64,000 nucleotides of DNA from Candidatus Solirubrobacter pratensis (lineage in GTDB: Bacteria; Actinomycetota; Thermoleophilia; Solirubrobacterales; Solirubrobacteraceae). This document shows, piece after piece, positions 42,051-50,776 of this stretch; position 1 is the stretch's first letter; each line of letters opens with the position of its first letter. The stretch covers positions 162,952-226,951 of the forward strand of contig NZ_AUEK01000013.1 in the NCBI RefSeq assembly GCF_000425945.1, read 5' to 3'. Under the pieces are notes generated by a model. The model saw only the letters and a program-made list of their open reading frames with translations. It was not told the origin of the DNA and searched no databases. The position numbers and the translations under genes are program-made.

Positions 42051-43245
42051 CCGCCTTCTCCTCCAGGTAGCGCCGCTCGGGCAGACTGGTCGTGCGGCGC
42101 GCCGCCTCGCGGTAGGCGGCCTCGGCCGCCGCGTCTTCGCCCGCCTGCTCGAGCAGGTGGGCGCGGACCGCGAAGAAGCGATGATGACGGCCGACGCGGT
42201 CGTCGGCCTCCAGCGTCCCGAGCAGGTCGAGGCCCGCGCGCGGGCCGCGTGCCATCCCCAGCGCGACCGCACGGTTGAGCGTCACGACAGGGTTTGCCGC
42301 GACCCGCTCGAGCAACTCGTAGAGCGCGAGGATCTCGCGCCAGTCGGTCTCCTCCGCGCTCGCCGCCTCGGCGTGGACGGCGGTGATCGCGGCCTGCAGG
42401 CGGTAAGGGCCGAGCGGCCCTTCCGCGAGCGCCGCCTCGACGAGCGCGACGCCTTCGCGGATGGCGGCGTCGTCCCACAGCGAGCGGTCCTGCTCGGCCA
42501 GCGGGACGAGCCCGCCGTCTGGCGCCGAGCGCGCGGCGCGGCGCGCGTCGGTGAGCAGCATCAGCGCCAGCAGCGCCGTGACCTCCCCGTCGCGGGGCAG
42601 CAGCGCGTGCACGATGCGCGTGAGCCGGATCGCCTCGGCGGTCAGGTCGGTCCGCAGCAGCACCGGGCCGGAGGTCGCCGTGTAGCCCTCGTTGAAGATC
42701 AGGTACAGCACCTGCAGCACCGCGCGCAGGCGGTCGTCGCGGTCCTCTGGCGCCGGCGCGGCGAAGGGGACGCCGGACTTCTTCAGGGTCGCCTTGGCGC
42801 GACTGATGCGCTGCGCCATCGTCGCTTCGGGCACGAGGAAGGCCTGCGCGATCTCGGCGGTCGTGAGCCCGCCGACGGCGCGCAGCGTGAGCGCGACCTG
42901 AGACGGCCCCGAGAGCGCCGGGTGGCAGCAGAGGAACAGCAGCGTCAGCGTGTCGTCGTTGTCGGGCCCGGGGTCGGTCGCGAGGTCGAGCGCGAACACC
43001 GTCTCCTCGCGCCGCACGCGCGCCGCCTCGGCGCGCAGCTCGTCCGTCAGCCGCCGCGAGGCGACGGTGATCAGCCAGCCGTACGGGTTCTCGGGGACGC
43101 CCTGCTCCGGCCATTGGAGCGCGGCGGCCAGCAGCGCCTCCTGGACGGCGTCCTCGCACGCGTCGAAGCGCCCGTGGCGGCGCACGAGCACGCCGAGGAC
43201 CTGCGGCGCCAGACGGCGCAGCAGGCCCTCGAACTCGGTGCTCAC
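42022..43245 (-). CDS. ECF42-type RNA polymerase sigma factor with C-terminal TPR-like domain
   Basis: 407 residues. Sigma-2 region at the N terminus (DACEDAVQEALLAAALQWPE, NPYGWLITVASRRLTDELR), then sigma-4 (GGLTTAEIAQAFLVPEATMAQRISRAKATL), followed by about 220 residues of helical TPR-like extension with FNEGYTA and LNRAVALGMARGP. That extension and the DGPF gene next door define the ECF42 group, which lacks a classical anti-sigma factor. GTG 43245 overlaps the DGPF stop as GTGA. It should direct polymerase to its own target promoters, often including the DGPF gene. Confidence 0.92.
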   Translation of the reverse strand: MSTEFEGLLRRLAPQVLGVLVRRHGRFDACEDAVQEALLAAALQWPEQGVPENPYGWLITVASRRLTDELRAEAARVRREETVFALDLATDPGPDNDDTLTLLFLCCHPALSGPSQVALTLRAVGGLTTAEIAQAFLVPEATMAQRISRAKATLKKSGVPFAAPAPEDRDDRLRAVLQVLYLIFNEGYTATSGPVLLRTDLTAEAIRLTRIVHALLPRDGEVTALLALMLLTDARRAARSAPDGGLVPLAEQDRSLWDDAAIREGVALVEAALAEGPLGPYRLQAAITAVHAEAASAEETDWREILALYELLERVAANPVVTLNRAVALGMARGPRAGLDLLGTLEADDRVGRHHRFFAVRAHLLEQAGEDAAAEAAYREAARRTTSLPERRYLEEKAASSSRRSRR

Positions 43246-43604
43246 ACCTCGCCGCCGGACGTGTGCATGACGGCGCGCACCTCCATCGCGCAGTAGCGCG
43301 CGTCAGGCCAGCGCGCGGCGATCTCGATCGCCCGCTCCTCGCTCTCCACGTCGACGGCGAGGTAGCCCGCGAACTGCTCCTTGGCCTCGACGAACGGCCC
43401 GTCGGTCGTCGCCGGCGCGCCGTTGCGGACGCGCACGGTGCGCGTCTGGGAGGGATGTGCGAGCGCCTCGCCGCCCACGAGCTCGCCGGACTCCTTCAGT
43501 TCGGCCATGATCGTGCCGACCTCGTCGAAGATCCCGTCCAGCTGCTCGCGCGGCAGCGACTGCAGCGCGTCGGGGTTGTTGTAGATCAGCAGCATGTACT
43601 TCAT
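43242..43604 (-). CDS. YCII-like protein with DGPF motif, ECF42 partner
   Basis: 120 residues. Starts MKYMLLIYNNPDAL and carries TTDGPFVEAKEQFAGYL, the DGPF signature, and ends with the usual ARWPDARYCAMEVR. The ribosome site AGGAGG lies 5 bases before ATG 43604. DGPF proteins are found almost always beside ECF42 sigma factors; their biochemical role is not settled. Cytosolic. Confidence 0.93.
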   Translation of the reverse strand: MKYMLLIYNNPDALQSLPREQLDGIFDEVGTIMAELKESGELVGGEALAHPSQTRTVRVRNGAPATTDGPFVEAKEQFAGYLAVDVESEERAIEIAARWPDARYCAMEVRAVMHTSGGEV

Positions 43605-43664
43605 GGCGTCCTCCTAGCGGTCGGTTCACCCGGAGGTCGGAGCCGCGCCCCAGTTCTCTACAAG

Positions 43665-45374
43665 CTAGACGCGAGGCGAGGGATGGCGCACGAAGCGGCG
43701 CTCGCCCTCGCGCACCCAGCCGCCGCGGGCCGTGCGATTCTTGCCGCTCCGCTTGGCCTGGTAGAGCGCGACGTCGGCCGCCTCGATCAGCGAAGCGGGA
43801 TCCGTGACGCCGCCGTCGGTCGCGCTGACGCCGATCGAGACGGTCACGTGCAGCGTGCCGCCGTCCGGCAGCTCGACCTCCAGCCGCTCGACCGCCTTGC
43901 GGATCGCCTCGGCCGCGGTGTAGGCGCCGTCGAGGTCGGTGCCCGGCAGCACGACCGCCAACTCCTCCCCGCCGTAGCGGGCCGGCTCGTCGGTGACGCG
44001 GGCGAAGCGGCGCAGGATCTCGGCCACGTGCTGGAGCACGAGGTCGCCCTGGAGGTGGCCGTAGGTGTCGTTGACGGCCTTGAAGTCGTCGAGGTCGATC
44101 ATCGCGAGGCCGAGCAGGCCGCCGGTGCGGTCGGCGACCGCGCACTCGTGCGCAAGCGCCTGCTGGAAGCGGCGGTGGTTCGACAGCCCGGTGAGGTCGT
44201 CGCGCGTCGCCTGATCACGCAGCGCGTCGTGCAGTGAGAGGTTCTCCATCGCGACCGCGGTCTGCCGCGCCAGGTAGCCGAGCAGCGCGCGCTCCTCGGC
44301 CCCGAACTCGCGCCCGCGGCGCGCGACCGCGAGCATGCGATCGCCGTCGAGCGGATGCGCGATCGCCACGTGGGAGCCCGCGCGCACCGCGCCGAGCGTC
44401 CGGCCCGCGCGCGCGGCGTCCTCGGCCGCCGTCAGCACGTCGACCGGCTCGCGCAGCGAAGGCTGCGCCGACCATGCGATGTCGCCGACGCGGCCATGGT
44501 CGGCGTCGAGCGCCTCGACGGCGGTCTGGACCATCAGGTCGAGCAGCGCGGCACGGTCGAGCTGGAATGCGAACGCCTCGCCGATGCGCCGGATCGCGCG
44601 GTCCAGGCGCGCGTGCTCGCGGCCGAGCGCTTCGACGTGCGAGACGGCCTGCTCGATGCGGCTCCGGCGGTCGCGCGCCAGCGCCGCGAGCAGCGCCACC
44701 AGCGGCAGCGAGAGGAGGAAGCCGAGGTGCCCGGAAGCCGCGAAGGCGAGGCCGACGGCCGTCAGGCACGCGTCGACGCCCCAGACCACGGCGAGCACGC
44801 GGGTCTGCAGCGACGGCGGGATGCCGCGGCCGAGCCACTCGCGCGCGGTCGCGACCGTCAGGTCGGTGACGCATTGGGCCACGAGGGCGAGCGCGAGCGT
44901 CGGCCATGTGTCCAGCCGCGCGGCCGGCTCGCCGGCCGCGAGGAAGACCAGCGCGGGCCCGGCGGCGTGCCAGGCGTTGCTCACGCTCACCACGAGCCGC
45001 TCCGGATGCGGACGCCCGATCGCGCTCCCGGCGACGAGGCCGACCGCGACGCACAGCGGCACGAGCGGCGCCGGCAGCAGGTAGAGCATGGGGACGAGCA
45101 CGAGCTGCGTCGGCATCGCGTAGCCGGCGCCCAGGTACAGGCGCACGCGCGAGGCGAGCGCCAGCGCGGCGACCAGTCCGGCGGCGACCCACGGGTCGGC
45201 CGAGCGCTGCGACGGCACGGCCAGCGCGAGCACGAGCGCGACGACGGCGAAGCCGGCCGCGCACACGGCCTCGACACGCACCTCGCGCCGCGTCAGGCGA
45301 CGCGGGCGGTACGGGCGCCAGTGCTCCAGCAGCCGCTCGACCTTGGACCGCTGGCTGTCTGCGGAGTCCCCCAC
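43665..45374 (-). CDS. Membrane diguanylate cyclase with GAF and GGDEF domains
   Basis: 569 residues. About six membrane helices (roughly 25-230), a GAF-like domain (about 265-395) and a GGDEF domain with DDLTGLSNHRRFQQAL, MIDLDDFKAVNDTYGH and active-site ARYGGEELAVVLPG. An RxxD inhibitory site (RVTD) lies five residues before GGEEL, so product feedback is expected. No EAL domain. It should make c-di-GMP, probably in answer to a membrane or ligand signal. A GEMM-I riboswitch lies 2.3 kb away. GTG 45374 is the start; no ribosome site is obvious. Confidence 0.92.
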   Translation of the reverse strand: MGDSADSQRSKVERLLEHWRPYRPRRLTRREVRVEAVCAAGFAVVALVLALAVPSQRSADPWVAAGLVAALALASRVRLYLGAGYAMPTQLVLVPMLYLLPAPLVPLCVAVGLVAGSAIGRPHPERLVVSVSNAWHAAGPALVFLAAGEPAARLDTWPTLALALVAQCVTDLTVATAREWLGRGIPPSLQTRVLAVVWGVDACLTAVGLAFAASGHLGFLLSLPLVALLAALARDRRSRIEQAVSHVEALGREHARLDRAIRRIGEAFAFQLDRAALLDLMVQTAVEALDADHGRVGDIAWSAQPSLREPVDVLTAAEDAARAGRTLGAVRAGSHVAIAHPLDGDRMLAVARRGREFGAEERALLGYLARQTAVAMENLSLHDALRDQATRDDLTGLSNHRRFQQALAHECAVADRTGGLLGLAMIDLDDFKAVNDTYGHLQGDLVLQHVAEILRRFARVTDEPARYGGEELAVVLPGTDLDGAYTAAEAIRKAVERLEVELPDGGTLHVTVSIGVSATDGGVTDPASLIEAADVALYQAKRSGKNRTARGGWVREGERRFVRHPSPRV

Positions 45375-45453
45375 GCGTCCGCTATCGGCCGACCGATCCC
45401 GAACCTTTATGGACGCATGTGCGAGGAGCCCAGCCTGGCGCCCTCCCCCGCGC

Positions 45454-45459
45454 TAGCCT
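45454..45459 (+). promoter_or_regulatory. -10 box TAGCCT, near-leaderless start
   Basis: TAGCCT, then 9 bases, then ATG 45469. Identical box and spacing to the regulator gene at 25814. Confidence 0.55.
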
Positions 45460-45468
45460 GGCCGTCAG

Positions 45469-46716
45469 ATGGCAGACGTCCAACCTCTCCACGCGCTCCA
45501 CTACGACCTCGGTCGGGTGGGTGGCCTGCAGCCGGTGGCCGCCCCGCCGTACGACGTGATCGACGCGCGGCAGCGCGCCGAGCTCGTCGCGCGCTCGCCG
45601 TACAACGTCGTCGAGATCGACCTGCCGCAGAACGGCGGGGATCCGTACGCCCACGCGGCGGATGTGCTGCGCGGCTGGACGACGGACGGGATCGTCGTGC
45701 GCGACCCGCGGCCGGCCCTGTGGGCGCTCGCGCAGGACTACACGGGACCCGACGGCCGTGCCCGCACGCGCCACGGCGTCTTCGCGCGCGTGCGCGTCGA
45801 GGACTACGGACCCGGGCGAATCCGCCCGCACGAGCGCACTCATCCAGGTCCGAAGGAGGACCGGCTGCGGCTGACGCGCGCCACGCGCGCCAACCTATCC
45901 CCCATCTTCAGCCTCTACGACGATCCCGCCGGTGCCGCGTGGCGCGCGCTCGCGCCCCATCTCCAGGGCGAGCCCTGGGGCGAGGTCACCGACTCCGACG
46001 ACACACGCCACCGCGTCTGGCGCGTCGAGGACGTCGCCGCGATCGCCGCGGTGCGCGAGGCCCTGGCCGGCGTCGAGCTGCTGATCGCCGACGGCCACCA
46101 CCGTTACGAGACCGCACGCGTGTACGCGCAGGAGCCGGGCGCCGCGCCGGGCTCCGATCATGTGCTGATGTGCCTGGTGGCGCTGCAGGATCCCGGGCTG
46201 ACCGTCTTCCCCACCCACCGGCTGGTGCTCGGCCTCGACGAGGCGCGCAAGGCCGCCCTGCGCGAGGCGCTCGAGCGCGACTGGGACAGCGAGCCGGCGG
46301 ACGAGCTCGAGCCGGCCTCGAGCGACGCCGTGCGGATCGGCTACTACGACGGCGGCGGGGCGCGGATGCTGACGCTGAAGGACCCGGCGATCGCCGCGGC
46401 CGCGCTGCCCGGCAAGCCCGAGCCCTACCGGCGGCTCGACACCGCCGTGCTCGAGGCGCTGCTGCTGAAGGGCGCCCTCGGCATGACCGAGGACGACATC
46501 TCGCATCTCGACGGCCTCGACTACGCGCGCACGGCCGCGCAGGCGCGCGAGCGCGTGGACGCGGGCGATGCCGACGCCGCCTTCTTCATGGCCCCCACCC
46601 CCGTATCGCAGGTGCGCGACGTCGCGGCGGCCGGCGAGAACATGCCTCCCAAGTCGACCTACTTCTTCCCGAAGGTCCTCACCGGGATGGTGTTCAATCC
46701 TCTGGAGGAGTCCTAG
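45469..46716 (+). CDS. DUF1015 family protein
   Basis: 415 residues, the normal family length. It begins VQPLHALHYDLGRVGGLQPVA and APPYDVID, and has the conserved LIADGHHRYETARVYAQ and FFMAPTPVSQVRDVAAAGENMPPKSTYFFPK. The family is widespread but its biochemical activity is not established; it is sometimes listed as a HATPase-chaperone-linked or kinase-like protein. No signal peptide. Followed at once by OsmC and NUDIX genes, which suggests a housekeeping or stress operon. Confidence 0.9.
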   Translation: MADVQPLHALHYDLGRVGGLQPVAAPPYDVIDARQRAELVARSPYNVVEIDLPQNGGDPYAHAADVLRGWTTDGIVVRDPRPALWALAQDYTGPDGRARTRHGVFARVRVEDYGPGRIRPHERTHPGPKEDRLRLTRATRANLSPIFSLYDDPAGAAWRALAPHLQGEPWGEVTDSDDTRHRVWRVEDVAAIAAVREALAGVELLIADGHHRYETARVYAQEPGAAPGSDHVLMCLVALQDPGLTVFPTHRLVLGLDEARKAALREALERDWDSEPADELEPASSDAVRIGYYDGGGARMLTLKDPAIAAAALPGKPEPYRRLDTAVLEALLLKGALGMTEDDISHLDGLDYARTAAQARERVDAGDADAAFFMAPTPVSQVRDVAAAGENMPPKSTYFFPKVLTGMVFNPLEES

Positions 46717-47151
46717 ATGGCCCTGATCAACCGTTCTTCCGGCTCGAGCACGCGCGCGATGCGCGCCACCGCCCAGCAGCGCGAGGGCTACACGCACGAC
46801 ATCACGGTGGGCAACCACCAGATCACCGCCGACGAGCCGGCGGACCAAGGCGGGCACGACATGGGCCCGAGTCCGCAGGAGCTCCTATCCGCCGCGCTCG
46901 CGTCGTGCACCGCGGTCACGATGGAGATGTACGCCAAGCGCAAGGGGTGGAGCGTGGAGGGCCTGGAGGTCGAGGCCCGCTACTCCCCCGCCGAGCGCGG
47001 CTGCCCGACGCGCTTCGAGCTCGTCATGCGGATGCCGCCCCACTTGAGCGAGGAGCAGGTCGAGCGGCTGCAGGTGATCGCGGCGAAGTGCCCCGTGCAC
47101 CGCACGCTCGAGGGCGAAGTGGCCTTCGACGAGCGGGTCGAGCTGAGCTGA
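46717..47151 (+). CDS. OsmC-family peroxiredoxin-like protein
   Basis: 144 residues. The two family cysteines are in LASCTAVTMEMYA and AAKCPVHRTLEG, and the family's GPSPQELLSAALASC stretch is intact. OsmC proteins reduce organic hydroperoxides with paired cysteines. ATG 46717 directly follows the DUF1015 stop, with GGAGGAG about 6 bases upstream. The end overlaps the NUDIX gene as CTGA. Confidence 0.92.
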   Translation: MALINRSSGSSTRAMRATAQQREGYTHDITVGNHQITADEPADQGGHDMGPSPQELLSAALASCTAVTMEMYAKRKGWSVEGLEVEARYSPAERGCPTRFELVMRMPPHLSEEQVERLQVIAAKCPVHRTLEGEVAFDERVELS

Positions 47152-47717
47152 GCGCGCTCGCGGAGCAGCTGGACGGCGTCCTGCTCGCGCCCGAGGAGGC
47201 GCTCGCGATGCAGGTCCAGGGCGGGCGCGAGGAGTCGGCCGTGCTCGTCCCGCTGTTCGCCGACGCGGGCGGCGCGACCCACGCCGTCTTCACCGAGCGC
47301 CGCCACGACCTGCGCCGCCATGCGGGAGAGATCTCGTTTCCCGGCGGGCGGCGCGACCCGGGCGAGGAGCTGATCGAGACGGCGCTGCGAGAGGCGCACG
47401 AGGAGATCGGCCTGCCGTCGGGCGTGGTGCAGGTCGTCGGCGCGCTCGAGCCCGTGGGCACCTACGTGACCAACTACGCGATCTACCCCTTCGTGGGCGT
47501 GATCGAGCCGGGGTTCGAGTGGGTGATCGGCGAGGCGGAGGTCGCCCAGGTGCTGGAGCTGCCGCTGGCCGCGCTCGTCGCGGGCGCCGGCGAGCGTCAG
47601 ATGAAGCGCCGCGGGATCACGTTCCGCACGCACACCTACGAGGTCGGCTCACACGTGATCTGGGGCGCGACGGCACGGATCGTCGCCGACCTCCTCGAAC
47701 GCCTCAGAGGTCTTTAG
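47148..47717 (+). CDS. NUDIX hydrolase (CoA-pyrophosphatase-like), apparent CTG start
   Basis: 189 residues from CTG 47148. The complete NUDIX box is GGRRDPGEELIETALREAHE plus EIGL, preceded by RRHAGEISFPGG as in the NudL/NUDT7-like CoA pyrophosphatases. No ATG, GTG or TTG occurs in frame near the OsmC end; the next is ATG 47208, which would remove 20 residues that look native. CTG 47148 overlaps the OsmC stop as CTGA, the same geometry as the ATGA, GTGA and TTGA joints elsewhere. The 3' end overlaps the reverse gene by 4 bases. Confidence 0.85.
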   Translation: MSALAEQLDGVLLAPEEALAMQVQGGREESAVLVPLFADAGGATHAVFTERRHDLRRHAGEISFPGGRRDPGEELIETALREAHEEIGLPSGVVQVVGALEPVGTYVTNYAIYPFVGVIEPGFEWVIGEAEVAQVLELPLAALVAGAGERQMKRRGITFRTHTYEVGSHVIWGATARIVADLLERLRGL

Positions 47718-48148
47718 GTTCCCAGCAGGCGGTCGACGGCGGTGGCGGCCGCCGCGCCGTCGCCGGCCGCGACGACCTCGAGCGGGATCCTCCACGTGTC
47801 CGCGCACGCGCGCGCGAGCGCCTCGCCGTGCGGCGTGCCTTCGTAGACGAAGCCGCGGACGGGCGTGTCGACGAGCTTCTCGAACATCATCCGCAGGCGG
47901 CCGTCGTGCAGAGCGGGAGCGGGCGCGGTGCCGAGCAGCCAGATCACGATCGTGACGCCGGTGAGCGCGTCCATCAGCGTCGCGATCCGGTCCGGGTCGC
48001 CGACGTAGGGCTCGGCGCCGGCGGCCGCGATCGCCTCGGCCTTGGCGGGATCGCGCGTGGTGCCGCGCACGGCGTGCCCGGCGGCTCGCAGCTCGCGCGC
48101 CAGCGCCTGGCCGCGGCAGCCGCAGCCGACGATCAGGACGCGCGCCAC
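47714..48148 (-). CDS. Small Rossmann-fold NAD(P)-binding protein
   Basis: 144 residues from GTG 48148. An N-terminal Rossmann loop VLIVGCGCRGQALARELRAAGH is followed by an acidic/basic step TTRDPAKAEAIAAAGAE and a short rest ending in VDRLLGT. About half the length of a full SDR or epimerase, with no catalytic Tyr-Lys pair, so it may bind a nucleotide without catalysis. The start overlaps the end of the small membrane-protein gene by 16 bases. Substrate unknown. Confidence 0.75.
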   Translation of the reverse strand: MARVLIVGCGCRGQALARELRAAGHAVRGTTRDPAKAEAIAAAGAEPYVGDPDRIATLMDALTGVTIVIWLLGTAPAPALHDGRLRMMFEKLVDTPVRGFVYEGTPHGEALARACADTWRIPLEVVAAGDGAAAATAVDRLLGT

Positions 48149-48411
48149 TCGCGCTCGACGTCTTCCCGCGTGCGCGGGGGCTTGCCGCGGCGGGCGCGGA
48201 TCTCGTTCTGCGCCTCGATCATCTGCGCGACGTCGTCGATCTCGCTCTCCGCCTCGGCCTCGGGCGAGCGCGTCGGCCGCCAGTCGAGGATCTCCACGGC
48301 CGAGCGCTTGGAGAAGAGTCCCAGCAGCACCGTGGTGACGACGAAGAAGGCGAGCAAGCCGCCGCACACGACCGTGAACACGTCCACGGGGGCGAGTGTA
48401 TGCGCCCGCAC
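48133..48411 (-). CDS. Small single-helix membrane protein
   Basis: 92 residues. One membrane helix (VFTVVCGGLLAFFVVTTVLLG) near the N terminus, then a cytosolic charged tail containing RPTRSPEAEAESEIDDVAQ and RRGKPPRTREDVEREW. No family recognised. Co-transcribed with the Rossmann protein gene through a 16-base overlap. Confidence 0.7.
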   Translation of the reverse strand: MRAHTLAPVDVFTVVCGGLLAFFVVTTVLLGLFSKRSAVEILDWRPTRSPEAEAESEIDDVAQMIEAQNEIRARRGKPPRTREDVEREWRAS

Positions 48412-48520
48412 GGGCGAGTGGGCGCGAGTCAGGGGGCGGCCACGAGCGGGTCGGCACCGCCGCCACGAGGTTCAGCGGCGCCCGCTAGCCTCGTGTCTGC
48501 GCTCCGATCGGCTCGCGGGC

Positions 48521-50158
48521 GTGTTGCCTTCCTTCGTGACCCGACGCCCCGCCATTCTCGCCGCGCTGATCGCGCTCGTCGCCGCACCGGTCGCGCAGGC
48601 GGACGAGCTGCCGATGAAGCTGCCCGGCGACGCTGACGCCGCTTCGGTGCGCGCGGACGCAGACACGTGGATGGTCGGCGCGCGCCCGGACGCGGCCTCG
48701 GCCGCGATCGCCCGCCGCTACGGCGCGCGCCTGGCCGGCGCGCGCGGGACCGGCAGCTACGTCGTGGCGAAGTCGCGCGCCCGCGCGTTCGCCCGCGCGC
48801 TCCGCGAGCGGCTCGTCTACGCCGAGCCGAACGCGCTGACGCGGCTGGACGCCGTGCCCGACGACCCGCTCTCGGTGCCGCCCAACGACTGGCGCCGGAC
48901 GGTCGCCGACCCGTCGATCGACCCGCCGGCCGTCACGCCGCAGAGCCCGCTGATCGCCCTCGTCGACGCCGCCGCGGACACGACGCACCCGGAGTGGGCG
49001 AACGACCCGAACTTCACCACGATCCCCGGGACCCCGGTGACCAACCTGCACGGGACGGCGACGGCCGCGGTGGCCGCCGCGCCGGCCAACGGCACCGGCA
49101 TCCTCGGCGTATGGCCCGGCGCCCGCGCGCTCAACGTGCCGCTGAAGACCGTGCCGGGCACCGACGGAGAGATCAGCTGCGCCGCGTCCGCCGCGGCGAT
49201 CGGCCAGGCCGTCCAGGCCGGAGCCGCCGTGATCAACATGAGCTACGGCTCGACGTCGGAGTGCACGGCGGAGAAGATCCAGATCTACTACGGCATCGCC
49301 AAGGGCGCGATCCCCGTCGCCGCCGCCGGCAACGAGTTCGAGCAGGGCAACCCGCTCGAGTTCCCCGCTTCGCTCCCGCACGTCGTGACCGTCGCCGCGA
49401 CCGACGCCGGCGGCAAGAGCGCCGCGTTCTCGAACGCCAACGACGCGGTCGACCTGAGCGCGCCCGGCGTCGCCATCCTGACTGCCGTGCCGATCGCGCT
49501 GGACGACGACGGAACACAGGACGGCTACCAGGCCCTCTCGGGCACGAGCTTCGCCGCGCCGATGGTCTCGGCCGCGATGGCCTGGATCCGCCAGGCTCGG
49601 CCGGATCTCAGTCCCGACCAGGCAGTCCAGGCCGTGCGCCTCTCCGCCCACGACCTCGGTCGCAAGGGCTGGGACGCGCTGACCGGCTTCGGCCTGCTCG
49701 ACGTCCGCGCCGCGCTCTCGGTGGCGAAGAGCAAGCTCCCGATCCACGACCCGGCGGAGCCCAACGACAACCTCGTCTGGGTCGACGGCCGCGCGTTCGG
49801 CGGCAAGCCCGCCGCCGCGATCTGGTCAGGCGGCCACGCCGTGCGGCTCAACGCGCTGCTCGACAAGGAGGAGGATCCCGTCGACGTCTACCGCGTCGTG
49901 CTCGGCGGCCGGCGCTCGGCGCGCATCTCGGCGATCCCGCGCTTCGGCGACGTGTCGCTGTCGATCTTCCGCTCCTCGGCGGTGTCGATCAACGACACGC
50001 GCGGCCGCGCCGCCCGCTCGAGCCGCTCGGGCTCCAAGACCACCGAGCGGGTCACGATCGTCAACCGCGGCAAGAAGGCGCACTCCTTCTACGTCGAGGT
50101 CGAGCCGCAGGGCCGGTCGGTCTATCAGGACCGCGCGTACACGTTGCGGATCGGCTGA
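48521..50158 (+). CDS. Secreted subtilisin-family serine protease (S8)
   Basis: 545 residues from GTG 48521; GTG 48536 is an alternative. Signal peptide ending VAAPVAQA, a short propeptide-like region (about 25-125), then the catalytic domain with Asp149 (IALVDAAAD), His177 (NLHGTATAA), the oxyanion Asn in VAAAGNEFE and Ser343 (LSGTSFAAPM). A C-terminal beta domain of about 140 residues follows, like pre-peptidase or P domains. All catalytic residues are present, so an active extracellular protease is expected. A TAGCCT box lies at 48486. Confidence 0.92.
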   Translation: MLPSFVTRRPAILAALIALVAAPVAQADELPMKLPGDADAASVRADADTWMVGARPDAASAAIARRYGARLAGARGTGSYVVAKSRARAFARALRERLVYAEPNALTRLDAVPDDPLSVPPNDWRRTVADPSIDPPAVTPQSPLIALVDAAADTTHPEWANDPNFTTIPGTPVTNLHGTATAAVAAAPANGTGILGVWPGARALNVPLKTVPGTDGEISCAASAAAIGQAVQAGAAVINMSYGSTSECTAEKIQIYYGIAKGAIPVAAAGNEFEQGNPLEFPASLPHVVTVAATDAGGKSAAFSNANDAVDLSAPGVAILTAVPIALDDDGTQDGYQALSGTSFAAPMVSAAMAWIRQARPDLSPDQAVQAVRLSAHDLGRKGWDALTGFGLLDVRAALSVAKSKLPIHDPAEPNDNLVWVDGRAFGGKPAAAIWSGGHAVRLNALLDKEEDPVDVYRVVLGGRRSARISAIPRFGDVSLSIFRSSAVSINDTRGRAARSSRSGSKTTERVTIVNRGKKAHSFYVEVEPQGRSVYQDRAYTLRIG

Positions 50159-50776
50159 GGCCTCGCAGGGTCGCTGGTCGGCCTGGAGCTCGCCGGGCGG
50201 GCAGTTCGCCGGCGACGCGCTGATCAGCACCGACGGCGGCCCTCGGGCGCGCGTTCCGGGATCGGCGAACCACGCGGGTGAGGGAATGCGGGTCTATCCG
50301 GCCCCGCGGACTGACGATCACGATCGATCATCGCGGTGGCACGTTCGCGCACGTTCGATCATCTTCGCGCGAAGTCTCCGAGGGGTGCCTCACAAACCTT
50401 CGAACTATTCGAAGGTTCGTGAGGCACCCCTCGCGTCGCGGCCCCGAACAGATCACCCGGCCCCGCGAACCGCACAAACAATCTGACCCGCTCCCTTACC
50501 AGCGCAGTTCGCCGGACCTGCCGGACCGCGGCGAGAAGAGGCGCCGCGTGGCGAGGCGAGGGGAGGCGGCGAAGCGCGACGGGGCGAGCCGCGGCCGCGC
50601 GCGCCGCCGGGCGGCGCGGCTGCAGCAAGACGAGACGAACGGGGCCGAGCGCGACTCTGGTCAGCTGGCGTGACGAGGCGCGTTGCGCCCGGAGATCGGG
50701 GCGTGGCGAGATCACCGCGTGCGGGAGCGGTTCGGCGGCCTCACGGCCGCCACGCCCCCGCCGGCCGCAGAAGGGC
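50159..50776. other. Gene-free convergent region of about 600 bases
   Basis: Between the ends of the subtilase gene and trxB. It holds tandem GCACGTTCG copies (50339-50347, 50349-50357), two GATCATC copies, and the long inverted repeat at 50379-50433. Open frames here have unsupported composition (Arg-rich, no family), so none is called. Confidence 0.55.
50379..50433. repeat. Long inverted repeat, 26-base arms with one mismatch
   Basis: The left arm begins CGAGGGGTGCCTCAC and ends AACCTTCGAA; the right arm is its complement; the loop is CTA. 25 of 26 positions pair, with a single A-C mismatch. In RNA this is a very stable stem. It lies between convergent genes, so a two-way terminator without a U-run is possible. 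A miniature mobile element or a dimer-binding site (TTCGAA-CTA-TTCGAA) are other options. Confidence 0.8.

Noticed and set aside
48486..48491. TAGCCT box before the subtilase as another near-leaderless promoter
   Set aside because: The distance to GTG 48521 is 29 bases and no in-frame start lies 8-11 bases away, so it does not fit the pattern; it may still be an ordinary -10 box.
50278..50715. Open frames in the gap between subtilase and trxB
   Set aside because: Arg-rich composition, no ribosome site, and they run across the inverted repeat; no support as genes.
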